This document shows positions 13,775 through 25,100 of a stretch of DNA of 64,000 nt, piece after piece. The stretch spans positions 65,142 through 129,141 of the forward strand of contig NW_002476519.1 in NCBI RefSeq assembly GCF_000189635.1. The letters run 5' to 3'. The DNA comes from Tetrahymena thermophila SB210. Its lineage: Eukaryota > Ciliophora > Oligohymenophorea > Hymenostomatida > Tetrahymenidae. The first letter of the stretch is position 1, and every line of letters starts with the position of its first letter. The notes beneath the pieces are model-generated. The model did no database searches and had not been told where the DNA came from. It worked only from the letters and a program-made list of their open reading frames with translations. The position numbers were made by a program, and so were the translations under genes.

Positions 13775-15230
13775 ATGAATAAAATAATAGTATTTTGTTT
13801 AGTATTAGCAATAGTATCTGTATCAGGTAGATAATGGTTTCATGATGTTAAGGCTACTTCATTGAATCCTGAAGTAAATATTTATCAATTGTTTCATCTA
13901 TGGTAATGTTAAAAGGTTTAATCATATTTTTTAATATAAATAGTTATTTGATTAACTTGTTGGAAAAGATAATCATTATTTTGTAGAATTCTTTACTCCT
14001 TGGTGCGGTTATTGTTAATAAATGGCTGGTGAATGGAACAAAGTAAATGCTAAATATTATTTTTTTCTTTTTGAGAGGGATTTTTTCTCATTTTTCTCAT
14101 TTTAATCAATTTTGATTATTTTTTGGAATTGAGGAGTTAATTTTTAATTCGAAGCTAATTAATCTAACTAACAAAATAAATAGCTGTTTAGCCATTATGA
14201 GGAAACCTAAGAAACTCGTAAAGATGTGAAAATAGCTAAAATAAATTGCGATGATCATTAAAGACTTTGTATTGCTAATGATGTTAGACAATATCCCACT
14301 GTTTTACTCTATAAAGCAGGAAATAAGAGACCAACTCATTAGTATTAAGGATGGAGAAAATTTGAAGATTTTAGAGATTTTATTGAAACACATGCTCCTA
14401 AGCCAGTTTAGGAAAACCCATAGGAAGCAAATGATGATTAAGCAAAAGCTCAATAATTAAATGAAGAAGAATAAAAGTTAAAAGAATAGGAAGAATTGAT
14501 TAGACAACATGAAGAAGCAATTGAAAGATAGCACAGAGAATAGCTTTTGTTACTACAAAGATAAGAAGAAGAAGACAGATTAAGAAGATAATAAGAAGAA
14601 CGAATTAGGTTAGAAGCTGAGCAAAAATTAAGAGAGATTGAAGAAGAAAGAATTAGAAAATTACAAGAAGAATAAAACAGAATTAATGCTTAGAGTAATC
14701 AATAAGAATAAGCTTAAAATTAAAATTAGAATAATTAGGCTAACGATTCAGCTATTATGAACTAAATTAATCAAGTTTTATAATAAACTAGAAGCATTTA
14801 GCATTAAATTCAGCAAGTGCCTTAAATCCAATCACTAGTCCATTAACTCAAAGTTAACTTGGATTATACAATTTAAAAAGTTGATATAGTCGAATAATAT
14901 CTCAAGCATTAAAAAGAAGTTGCATAATCTCTTCACTCTGAAATCTAAAAATTACAAGCAGAAGTAAAGTCTCTAAAGTCAGGCTCTCAAGATAAGGAAA
15001 ACGAAGGACAATAATAGTAACAACAAAACTAGCAATAAGTTAAGCCAGACTAACAAAAAAAGCCTAACAAAAATGCATTACCAGTTGAAAAATCATTTAA
15101 CATTATGCATTCAATAATTTTTATAGCCGTAGGTGTCTGCATTGGCTACATTTTCTTCAAATTCTTTTCAAGATAAAAATCTCCAGCTTCATTACTCATC
15201 TCACATGATTAATTAGGAAAAAGTAATTGA
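13775..15230 (+). CDS. Membrane-anchored thioredoxin/protein disulfide isomerase-like protein
   Basis: Three exons (13775-13873, 13944-14042, 14184-15230), all phase 0, encode 414 residues. A signal peptide (about residues 1-18) leads into one thioredoxin domain with active site PWCGYC (Cys 54 and Cys 57) and the expected cis-proline in YPTV (Pro 104). A long Gln/Glu/Arg-rich segment, about residues 145-260, looks like a charged coiled coil. More Gln-rich sequence follows, then one hydrophobic segment at about 377-394 and a short tail. A single thioredoxin domain, signal peptide and late membrane anchor suggest an ER or secretory-pathway oxidoreductase facing the lumen, acting on disulfides of secreted proteins; that location is inference. 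There is no KDEL-type ending. TAA and TAG encode many of the glutamines, so a standard-code reading breaks this gene into fragments. Confidence 0.88.
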
Positions 15231-16270
15231 AATAAATATTTATCAAAAAAATTAGTATTTGAATACATACATATTAATCAATATTCGCTCACTTTTTACT
15301 CAAAAATATAAAAACGATTTTCATAAAATCAAATCAAATTAAATTAAATAAATTTATAATATAATTAAATCATATCAAACTAATTTTTTTAATTATTAAT
15401 TTAAGTTTTAATTTTATACAAAAATAATTTAAAATTGATATTTTACTTCAATAAATGGTTTTTGATTAAAACTTAAATAAGATGCTGATTTTATATTTAA
15501 AAAGATCCTAAATATTAATAAATAAAAATACTTTGTCAAAATAAACTACTTTATTATTCTAATTCAAAGAAAAACAAATTTTATTAAAAATTACACAAAA
15601 AATTTATTTTGATTTTACTAATAATTATACAAAAAGTTTACATTGATTTTACTAAATATAAAAAATGCATTTTTAATACCTATATCCATCTATTAATAAT
15701 TAACTTTTCTAAGATGATAAAATCAAACAAAATATTATTTCTAAATATCTCCCTTAAATAAATTTTGTTGAAAATCATCTTTTTATGTTAATTTATTTTG
15801 GTTTGTTTGCTTTTTTATATTTTAAGTCAATAAAATTATGGTAAGTATTATTGTTTTATTTTGTTTATTTTAAAAATTTAAATTTCAAAACAAATAGAAA
15901 AATTACAAGTATGCTTGCTATTAACTTTTGAAAGACTTATTGGAATTTTTTTACATATTTTTAATCAAAATAAAATCATCTATTAGAATTATAAATGATA
16001 GAATAAAAGATTTATATATTTTTTGAAATTGTTGTTTTTTTAACTATTTATGTTTATTTTAATATGAATTTATCTATCTATATTAATCATAATTATTAAA
16101 TGAAACAAACCTTTTTAATTAATTAATACAAATTATCAATGAATAAATGAAATATTCATTAAATTTACAATATTTAATTTATAATTTTAGTTTTTAGAAG
16201 TATTTATTTTAATATAGAAGTGAATTGTTTATCAAATTATTATATTATATGAATGATGGCTTTATGAATT
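15231..16270. other. Convergent intergenic region
   Basis: The region lies between the 3' ends of the PDI-like gene (+) and the first sirtuin gene (-). It is very AT-rich with no open frame of interest; it should hold both 3' untranslated regions. Confidence 0.5.
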
Positions 16271-17422
16271 TCATATTTGTTTGCAGCTTATCCATTTTTA
16301 GAGACTAACTTAATATTATATTTAGTAAACCACTTTTTTATTGAGTGGTAAAGCTATCATATCAACATCTAATTTGAATTCTTACTCTCCATAATGTTCA
16401 TAGAAACCTAAACTCACTGTGAATTGGTTTTGCTTGGGGGTGAAATTGAAAGGAGCTTTTTATTTAGCTTCGTTTGCTTTTCCATATTCAATTGTAACTT
16501 TTTTATATATTTCATAAGGACTTTCATTTGAATCTTCTGCAGAAACAAGTAAACTGTTTTTATCTCCCTTTTAAAGGACTATCCTTCTTTCTAAGATAAA
16601 TTCTGGGATTTCTATTTTAAGCTTTTTCATAACCATTTTCATAACATCATCACACATGGCATTTATTCTGAGAGTAGCTAAAGAATCAAGAGGAGTCTTT
16701 TACAAATTAACAATAACTAAATTTTTTCCTAATTTTGCTGTAGTTTCAGGCATATCAGCTGCAGGAGTTACTCTTAAACTGCTTCCTAAAACTAAATGCA
16801 AATCAGCCAACTAAGAATGAACGAATCCATCATCTTAGTCTTTTTCAGGGAGGTTTTCACCAAAATTTATAATAGAGTCATATAGATCTCCGTTACATTA
16901 TTAATTATCACACTTTCTACCAGTTTTATGATCATGTACTTATTGGGCTGTTCTGACTCTAAAATCTCTCATGTATTCTTTGCCACACTTCTAGCATTTT
17001 TCTAGATTTGTGTTGCCATGCAATTCGGCTAAGTGGTAAGTAGAAAATCCACTTCTTCTGTGTAAACCATCTACATTCTAACTTATCAAAAATTTAAGAT
17101 ATCCTTATCTCTGTAATTCAACAAGAGACATATGAGTAGGAGATGGTATTGCCTTAGACATGCTTACTTTTACATTACTTTTAGAGCTGCCTGTCTTTTA
17201 AGCTAATTTTTCCCATGCACCTGGACCAGTTGGAAGTACTGTATTGATACCACTTCTAAAATCTGGAATTCCAGTAGAAGTAGAAATACCTGCACCTGTA
17301 AAAGCAACAAAGTGCTCAGAACGTTTTATCATATCAACTAAAATATTTACTTTTTCTTCTAATTCTTTAGGTGAATCAAAGAATTCCTTTTTTTCATCGT
17401 CTGTTTTATGAGCTGTATTCAT
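16271..17422 (-). CDS. SIRT6-like NAD-dependent sirtuin, copy 1
   Basis: A single exon of 384 codons, ATG at 17422 and TGA at 16273-16271, gives 383 residues. It has the NAD-binding [15 protein letters not shown] (residues 43-57), [12 protein letters not shown], the catalytic His 135 in ELHGN, and two zinc-binding cysteine pairs (Cys 143/146 and 171/176). The [18 protein letters not shown] stretch and the Rossmann part with [14 protein letters not shown] and [11 protein letters not shown] match the SIRT6/7 (class IV) pattern best. The family removes acetyl or longer acyl groups from lysines, or transfers ADP-ribose, using NAD; SIRT6 relatives act on chromatin. About 80 residues follow the catalytic core and are shared only with the paralogue at 20441-21598. 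No intron is needed anywhere. Confidence 0.93.
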
Positions 17423-17607
17423 TTGGATATATAGTAATGTTGTATAATATTTGTAGATTGTAAAGATTTCTTTTATATTATTTATTATTATTATTAATTT
17501 TTTTAATTATCTTTTATATGAACCTAATTAAGTCTGTTTGACTTTTAATATTTAATATCAATTCTTTTATTTCTTATTATTTCTGAATTATTATATAGAA
17601 AAATTAT

Positions 17608-18165
17608 TCAAGAGTTTCTACTTAAATTTTGATTTCTACTTTAATTATTTTGTGGTAGAGGATATTTTGGGTTATTAAAATTTAACCAGTTATTTTATAA
17701 TGAACAAAACATAAACTCATTTTGTAAAGTTTTCAATACATTTAGATAACTGTTTTCATATAAATCAAGTATAAGATCAGTTTTAACTGGGTTTTTAAAA
17801 GATACGCATCCATGTTCTCCCTCTACTTGGACTGATTTCACTTATAGCCTCATTTTAAGGATCAGAACAAACTCTGAAACAATTTTACCTTAAATGAATA
17901 CTCTTCTGGTTTAATGTCCTGATCTCCAAGTTTTAAGAGTTTCTATGATGGTGTTGATGGTTTTGATGATGATGATCATCATCATCTTCTTCTTCTTCAA
18001 CAAACTCTTCTAAGCATTCTTCTGTAATTTAATTATAATTGTCCTCTATTACTTCCTTGTATTTGGATGAATCGATTTATTTATTTATGCTTGCTTTATT
18101 TATAAAGTCTTGGGCTCTAATAAGCCTTTTAATTCAATAGCTTATTGCTCTAAATTTATTATTGT
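17608..18165 (-). pseudogene. Decayed coding remnant of unknown family
   Basis: Read on the minus strand, protein-like sequence appears in pieces in three successive frames. An NLEQQAIELKGLLEP start lies in one frame, an EECLEEFVEEEEDDDDHHH acidic stretch in the next, then GDQDIKPEEYSFKVKLFQSL. A good C-terminal stretch with VEGEHGCVSFKNPVKTDLI runs to TGA at 17610-17608. One frame is open through the whole region, but its middle is implausible (runs of Lys, Met and Ile), whereas the other frames look natural there. There is no initiator ATG in a natural position. This pattern fits a gene broken by small deletions; unrecognised introns are an alternative. I do not recognise the family. Confidence 0.35.
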
Positions 18166-18302
18166 AATATATCTATCTATTAGAATGATTTGAGCGGGTT
18201 TAGCTAAAGGTAATTGATATTTCTTTTAATACAAATATATAGAAAGGCAAATAAATAAAGAAATAAAAAAATGTAAAAAAAAAGGGAATAAGGGAAAAAA
18301 AA

Positions 18303-19640
18303 ATGATTTAGAATTAGTAATCTATTTCAGACTAAATGAATAATCAATATCAAATGGAGGAAAGCAAATAACGGATTTCAATAGATATGGTAAATTAAAT
18401 TAAAGCTGATGGGTTCATTTAAAAATTATAAGAAATACATAATGATCAAATCGATTCAATCAGCTTGCAATTTGTTGGTAACACTATTGATGAGATTGGT
18501 GCTAAGCATTTAGGAGAAGGACTTTCAAAATGTGCTACTATCACTTCTTTACATCTAGAATTATTTGGAAATATGTTTGGTGATAATCGTTTAAAGTATT
18601 TAGCAGAAGGAATTTTAAAGTGTGTTTTTCTCACTTCTTTAAATCTAAATCTAAGTTTGAATAGTATTGGAGAGAATGGTGTAAAGTATTTAAGTGAAGA
18701 ACTTTAAAAGTGTGTTTTTCTCACTTCTTTAAATCTAAATTTTCACTGCAATAATATTGGTGATAATGGTTTAAACTACTTAGGAGAAGGGCTTAGAAAA
18801 TGTTTTACTCTGACCTCTTTAAATCTAAATCTAATCAACAATAGTGTTAATAATATTGGGGCAAAGTATTTAGGAGAAAAACTCTCAAAGTGTATTAATC
18901 TCACTTCTTTAAATCTAAATCTAGGCTTTAATAGAATAGGTCAAAATGGTGTAAAGTATTTAATAGAAGAGCTTTCAAGGTGTGTTACTCTCACTTCATT
19001 GAATCTAATTCTATTAGATAATTAGATTGGTGATTATGGTGGAATGTCCTTAGGAGGAGGATTTTCAAAGTTTTTTAATCTCACTTCTTTAAATCTACAT
19101 TTGGGCAATAATAGGATTGATGAAAATGGAGCAAAGGTTTATGGAGAAGAACTTTCAAAGTGTTTTAATTTCACTTATTTAAATCTAGATCTAAGCAGCA
19201 ATCATATTGGAAAGTAAGGTGCAAAATATTTATTAAAAGAACTTTTTAAGTGTGTTAATCTAACTTCTTTACACCTAAATCTTAAGAGTAATTAACTTTG
19301 TGACGCTGGTGTAAAGAATTTAGAGGAAGGACTTTCAAAATGGATTCATCTTGATTCTTTAAGTCTAAATGTTAATGAAAATTTAATTACTAAGAGAGGT
19401 CTATAGTCTATAGGATAAGGACTTTCAAAGTGTGTGAATCTCACTTCATTAAATTTAATTCTAATAAATAATAATAATTTTGGTAATATTTCTAAGAATC
19501 TAGGAGAAGGACTTTCAAAGTGTGTTTCTCTCACTTCTTTATATATAGATATTGGATATTATCATTATGGGATAAATAAATTTAATAATATATTCAGAAA
19601 AGCCAAAAGATTGATAAAATATACACTTGTATATAAATGA
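18303..19640 (+). CDS. Intronless leucine-rich-repeat protein
   Basis: One open frame of 445 residues, from ATG at 18303 to TGA at 19638-19640. After an N-terminal segment with QKLQEIHNDQIDSI it has about twelve to thirteen tandem repeats of 30 residues (90 nt) with consensus LGEGLSKCVNLTSLNLNL..N.IGD.GAKY, an LRR of the ribonuclease-inhibitor-like type. It ends in a basic tail, FRKAKRLIKYTLVYK. There is no signal peptide or membrane segment, so the protein is probably intracellular and used for protein binding; its partner is unknown. It lies between the two sirtuin genes on the opposite strand. The repeat length, consensus and tail match the 90-nt-exon LRR genes of 34.7-60 kb, but here all repeats sit in one exon. 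ATGs at 18336 and 18354 are alternative starts. Confidence 0.85.
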
Positions 19641-20440
19641 GTTGATCAATTTATTCATCTGAATATTTTAGAGATTTCTAAAAAATTATTTTATTTATTT
19701 TTATTAATATTAGTAAAAATAAATAACCATGAATATAATTTTATACATATTTTCAATATATTATCAAGGTTTTTATGTATTTCATTTTACTGTGTATTAG
19801 ATTATAATAAATAATATATAGAAAAGCACATAATTCTAATTTCAAAAATAAGTCTTTATAGGTTTAGCTAAAGATTTTAAATTTTGCTTTGCTGTTAATT
19901 TGAATTTTGTTATCATTGAAATTAGGTTTACATAAAAACTACATAAATATTTCACAAAAAATCAATGCTTTTACATAGGTTATTTTACTAAAAAAATACA
20001 CAAAAGCTACACAAAGTAAATGATAGTATGAGTAAAAATAAAAGAAAAATATCTTGAAAATCGGAATAAATCCTCTTTAGATTTTTTATTGAGGGATTAC
20101 ATTTTAAAAATATTACTTTGAAATATCCTAAATATTATTTTAATTCTTACTTTTAATGAAAAAATTATTTTGTTCACAACCTCTAATTATTTTGGAATTT
20201 ATGTTTTTTCTGTAGTCGTTGTTGAATTAGTTATCAATTTTACTATTATTTTTTCAAAAAAGTAAATAAAGTAGAAGTTTGAAGAATTTAATTATAAAAA
20301 TTTATGTTAATCTAAATTAATAAGTAACTAATTAAATCATTATAAGAAAAGTGGTTTTATATAATAGTAATTAATACTTATGTAATATAAAGCAGTATTT
20401 TAATTAATTAATTAATTCATTTTTTATATATTTTTTATTT
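19641..20440. other. Convergent intergenic region
   Basis: The region lies between the 3' ends of the LRR gene (+) and the second sirtuin gene (-). It is AT-rich with nothing I can support as a gene. Confidence 0.5.
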
Positions 20441-21598
20441 TCATATTTCTTTGCAACTAATCCATTTTTATTCTTTTGGTGAATATTGTATTAAATATTT
20501 CACTTTTTTATTAATGGAGAGAGCAGCCATATCGATATTTAAGTTAAAATCTTGCTCGCCATAGTGTCCATAAAAGCTTAAATTTAGAGAGAATGTTTTA
20601 TTTTTTGGTATGATATTGAATGGAGCCTTAAGTAAAGTTTATTCAGGATGTATTTTGCCGTAATCTACTTTAATTTATTTAAACAAATCATAGGGGGAAT
20701 CGTCCGAGTCTTAGCTTGAAACTGTTAAGGCATTCATACCTGTTTTTTCTAAGACAACTCTTCTTTCAAGAGTGAATTCTGGTATATCTAATCCAAGTTT
20801 TTTCATAACCATTTTCATAACATCATCACACATAGCATTTATTCTGAGAGTAGCTACTGAGTCTAAAGGAGTTTTTTGCAAGTTTATTATAACTAATTTT
20901 TGACCTTTTTCTGCAGTGGTGGCAGGCATGTCTGCAGCAGGTGTTACTCTTAAACTACTTCCTAAAACCAAATGCAAATCAGATTTTTTTGATTAAGCAA
21001 ATCCTTCATTTAAATCTTTTTCAGGTAAATTTTCACCAAAATTTATAATAGAGTCATAAAGATCTCCTTTGCATTTTTAATCGCTGCACTTTCTACCTGT
21101 TTTGTGATCATGAACTTTCTATGCATTTCTAACTCTAAAATCTCTCAAGTATTCTTTGCCACATTTTTTACATTTTTCAAGATTTGTATTGCCATGCAAT
21201 TCAGCTAAGTGTTAGGGTGAGAAACCACTTCTTCTGTGCAATCCGTCTACATTTTAGCTAATAAGGAATTTCAAATAACCTATTTTTTGTAACTAAACCA
21301 AAGCCATATGTGTGGGTGAAGGAATAGCTTTCAACATGCTAGTCTTGATATTTTTATGCTTATTATCAACTTTTTAGGCTAATTTCTCCCAAGCTCCTGG
21401 TCCAGTAGGAAGAACAGTGTTAATTCCACTTCTAAAATCAGGAATTCCTGTAGAAGTAGAAATTCCTGCTCCTGTGAAAGCTACAAAGTGCTTTGAAGTT
21501 TTAATCATTTCAGCTAAAAGAGTAACCTTTTATTCTAAAACATCAGGAGCATCGAAGTATTCCTTTTTTTCATCTTCTGTTTTGTGTGCAGTATCCAT
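20441..21598 (-). CDS. SIRT6-like NAD-dependent sirtuin, copy 2
   Basis: A single exon of 386 codons, ATG at 21598 to TGA at 20443-20441, giving 385 residues. It is a close paralogue of the gene at 16271-17422 over its whole length, with the same [32 protein letters not shown] and two zinc cysteine pairs, and the same C-terminal extension ending KWISCKEI. Substitutions cluster in the N-terminal 30 residues, around residues 75-90 and in the last 100. All catalytic and zinc residues are kept, so both copies should be active sirtuins. Same strand and same order point to tandem duplication, with the LRR gene and the decayed remnant lying between the copies. Confidence 0.93.
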
Positions 21599-22131
21599 TT
21601 TAATTTGATATTTTTACTTTGAAAGATAATTTCGTTATTTAATTCTAATTTATTTATTTAGTTCTTATTTTTTTTATTTGAAGTTATTTAATTATAAAAT
21701 TGACCTGCTTTGTAAAATCTGTTTAAAGATTTTGGCAGATTATATAGAAAAGAGGCTTAGAAATTATGCGCTATCAAGTTCTATTAAAATCTTGATAGAA
21801 AAATGCATATAAAAATATATAAAAACAATAAGTAACTGAATCATTTTTACATAGAGATTAAAATAGACAAATTTAAGGTTTAATCAAGATCGATCACAGT
21901 AGTCACTTTATCAAAAAGTTGCAATTGAAATGAATTTGTTATTAAATTAATTAAGGTCTGCTCTAAATGTAATAGAAAGTAATTAGATGAAATAAATTAG
22001 TTACAATAAATAAAAATAGAGTAATTATTTATTCATGTAGATATTTAATAATTAACCATAGAAAAGAAGATAAATACATTTCTATATATATATAAGTAGT
22101 TTACTGATTTAATCTGGTATAATTCAACTAA
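21599..22131. other. Intergenic region between sirtuin copy 2 and channel copy 1
   Basis: About 530 bases, AT-rich, holding the sirtuin upstream region and the channel gene 3' end, both on the minus strand. I see no further gene. Confidence 0.5.
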
Positions 22132-25100
22132 TCACTCTAATTGCGCCTTTATTGTTTTGTAAAGCTAAAAATGCGCGACAACATTTAGATTTACAATAGA
22201 GTAGCTTTCATGTAATTTCAAAACATTTTTTAGATTTAAAACATAATCTCTTTTTTCATCGCCTCTTGCAATGTCTTTGAAGCAAAATCTTTCAAAGTAT
22301 TCAAAAAGCTGCTCGCATTCTTCTTCTATTTAAGAAATACCTTAAAATGTGTGCTTGACATTCATTGAGTCTATTTTTTGCATAGAATTTTTACTGTTTT
22401 ATTTTTAGAGTAGATACAAATGTAAAGGAGTAGAGTTTCGCTTTTAGCTTTAGAATCTTTCTAAATTAGGTGAGTTAAAAGCAAGGCTTTGTCTAGAAAT
22501 ACTTTTGTTTTTGATTAAATGTACACCAATAATTTAATCTTCATCTACACAAGTTGTTTGTTGCTGTTATTTATTTTATTTTAGCATATCCTCTTTTACT
22601 TGAATGAACAATTCACTAATAGTGCAATAAATTTAGCCATTCATATATATTCTACAAATAGTTTAAAAAATTTGCTTCATATTCTAATCAAATCTTAGTT
22701 TCTTCTATATTTAATTTGCTCTTTCAGCTTGACTCTACTAACAAAACATATAAGCTACAAGTTCTTTCATATCATCATAAAACATTCTTTTCAAAAGCAA
22801 TAAGATTCCTACGTATCATTATTTTTAGAATAAATATTATGAATGAATTGATAAATGAAATTTAATGAAATAAATAAATGAATGAATGAATGGATAAATA
22901 AATAAATGAATGAATGAATGAATGAATGAATGAATGAATGAAATAAATTAATGAATGAATGGATAAATAAATGAATGAATGAATAAAATTAATTAATTAT
23001 TGAATAAATGAAATAAATAAATGAATAAAACTAATTAAATATTTATGATTTACCAAATAAAAACCACAAAAGGAGAGTGTAAAATTTAACTTATTTGTAA
23101 AATGTGAGCTTAGAGAGAGTGAATAATCTTTGAATATAGGCAAAAGGCAGTAGAATTAAATTAAATAAGATTGTACAAATTATGACAACAGCAAAAATGG
23201 GACTGTATGAAAGATAAATAAAGAAATTATCGCACTTTTTAATCAATTAAGGGTTACTGTTAAAAATCTATTTCATGATTAAATAAGGAATTGCTAAGAA
23301 CTATAATAAAATGGGAATGAGAATTAAACAGCCATGTTTTTGTATATAGTTTCCTTATCTGATATGATAAATGATATGTTAATAATGAAGTATTCTTGCT
23401 TATCTGTTTGTCTTTTCAAAGTTAAAGGCTAAAATAGCAACAAGGACATTCATGAGAATAATGTTTAAACTATACATATAAACCAGCATAAATACGCTAC
23501 CTGTGATCGGATATTGCTTTTAAAAGTCTTAGAATTTGAATTGACCAAACATAGCCTCTACTAAAAAATACAAACTCTCAATAAAGTTTTAAAATTATCC
23601 ATTCTCAATTGGATTAAATAAAATGAATCCTATTTATATTAATGAAAAATTTAATAAAATAAGTTAGTAAAAATATATTAATTGTTACCTACGAAAGTGA
23701 AAAGGATAAAAATTGCTAAAAAGGGTTAGAAGAATTTAGCAACTTCTATAAAGATAACACCTAAAGCTTGAAGGATTATACCAAAAGCTCTTGTAGCAGT
23801 CAAACACAAGATAAATCTGATGTAGCAGCAAACAGTAAGAATGTTGAGAAAATATATCATAAAAAGTTAGCTGTTTTCATAGCTTAATACATGCATAGTA
23901 AATATAAATAGCGTATAAAAAATAGTTAATATCCCAAAAAATATGTCGAATATCTAGCTTGGAGTGAAGGTAGCGTTTTTCTCATATTTTTTCAAATAAT
24001 TTAAATTATTAACAGCATTTAATGGTAAGTTAACTCCAACAAATATATTCACTAAAATCCATTTTGCCATATTTTCCTGCATTTTAGTTATTGTTGCATC
24101 AATTAGATTAGTATCCTCTTTAATAGGCATGAATCCTTCAGTAAAAATAGAGAAGCTTTCCAAAAAATAAGCCAAAAATAGAATCATAAAAATTATAATA
24201 AAAAACTGGTTGATAGAGTTACGAAACTAAATTTAATTCTTCCAAACACTTAATCTCCCAAAAAAATCTTCACTTTAGTAAGAAGTGTCAAAAGGATATC
24301 CAATGCATTATTCTTAGCTCATAATTGCTTGTATTTACAAAGTAGGATTAGTTAAATTCTACCCTATAGAGCAAAAATTTATACTGTATATTTAATTAAA
24401 TAAAATAAGTTTTTAATTTTTTTCTATTTCTAAAAAATATTTTTTATAATTAAAAATAAATTTTTTGAGTAAAAGTTTTTGTTTTATTGAAATAAAATAT
24501 TTAAGGTAGTAAGTAATATTGTAAAAAAATAATTATTATGAAAATTAACAAAGTGTAAAATGATTTAAAATAAAGACAATTAATTTACAAGTTAGTTGTA
24601 GTAGTGCTATATCCATGCCACAAAATGTCAATAACTTCTTAAACTTTATCAGAAGCTATAAACTCATCCATAGAATTTTCGTAAATGATATAAAGTAGTT
24701 TTCTTCCATCTAAATCCCAATCTAGAAAAATATCAAATGCTTGTTCTTCATCAAGGGCATTTGTAATTAGTTTCTGTGCAAAGCTAGAATATTTTTTTCT
24801 TGTCCTTAAAATTATCAATTTAAAATTATTACAGATTTTATTAATATAATATTATTCTAATTCAAAAAATATATTTATTTTTCATAATCGTTTTAGTTTC
24901 TGTTAAATATTTTTAAATAAATAAATAAATGAATAAATGAATAATTTATTTTTTTTACTTTTCTAGAATGTGTTTATGGAAGAATTCTTTTTTAATAGTA
25001 GTAATCAAGATTTCAATGATAAGGACTATGGTTTTAATAGGATTGATAAAAGTAAAGAGGAAATTATTATCACTATGAGATGCATCAAGTCTTTTATGCA

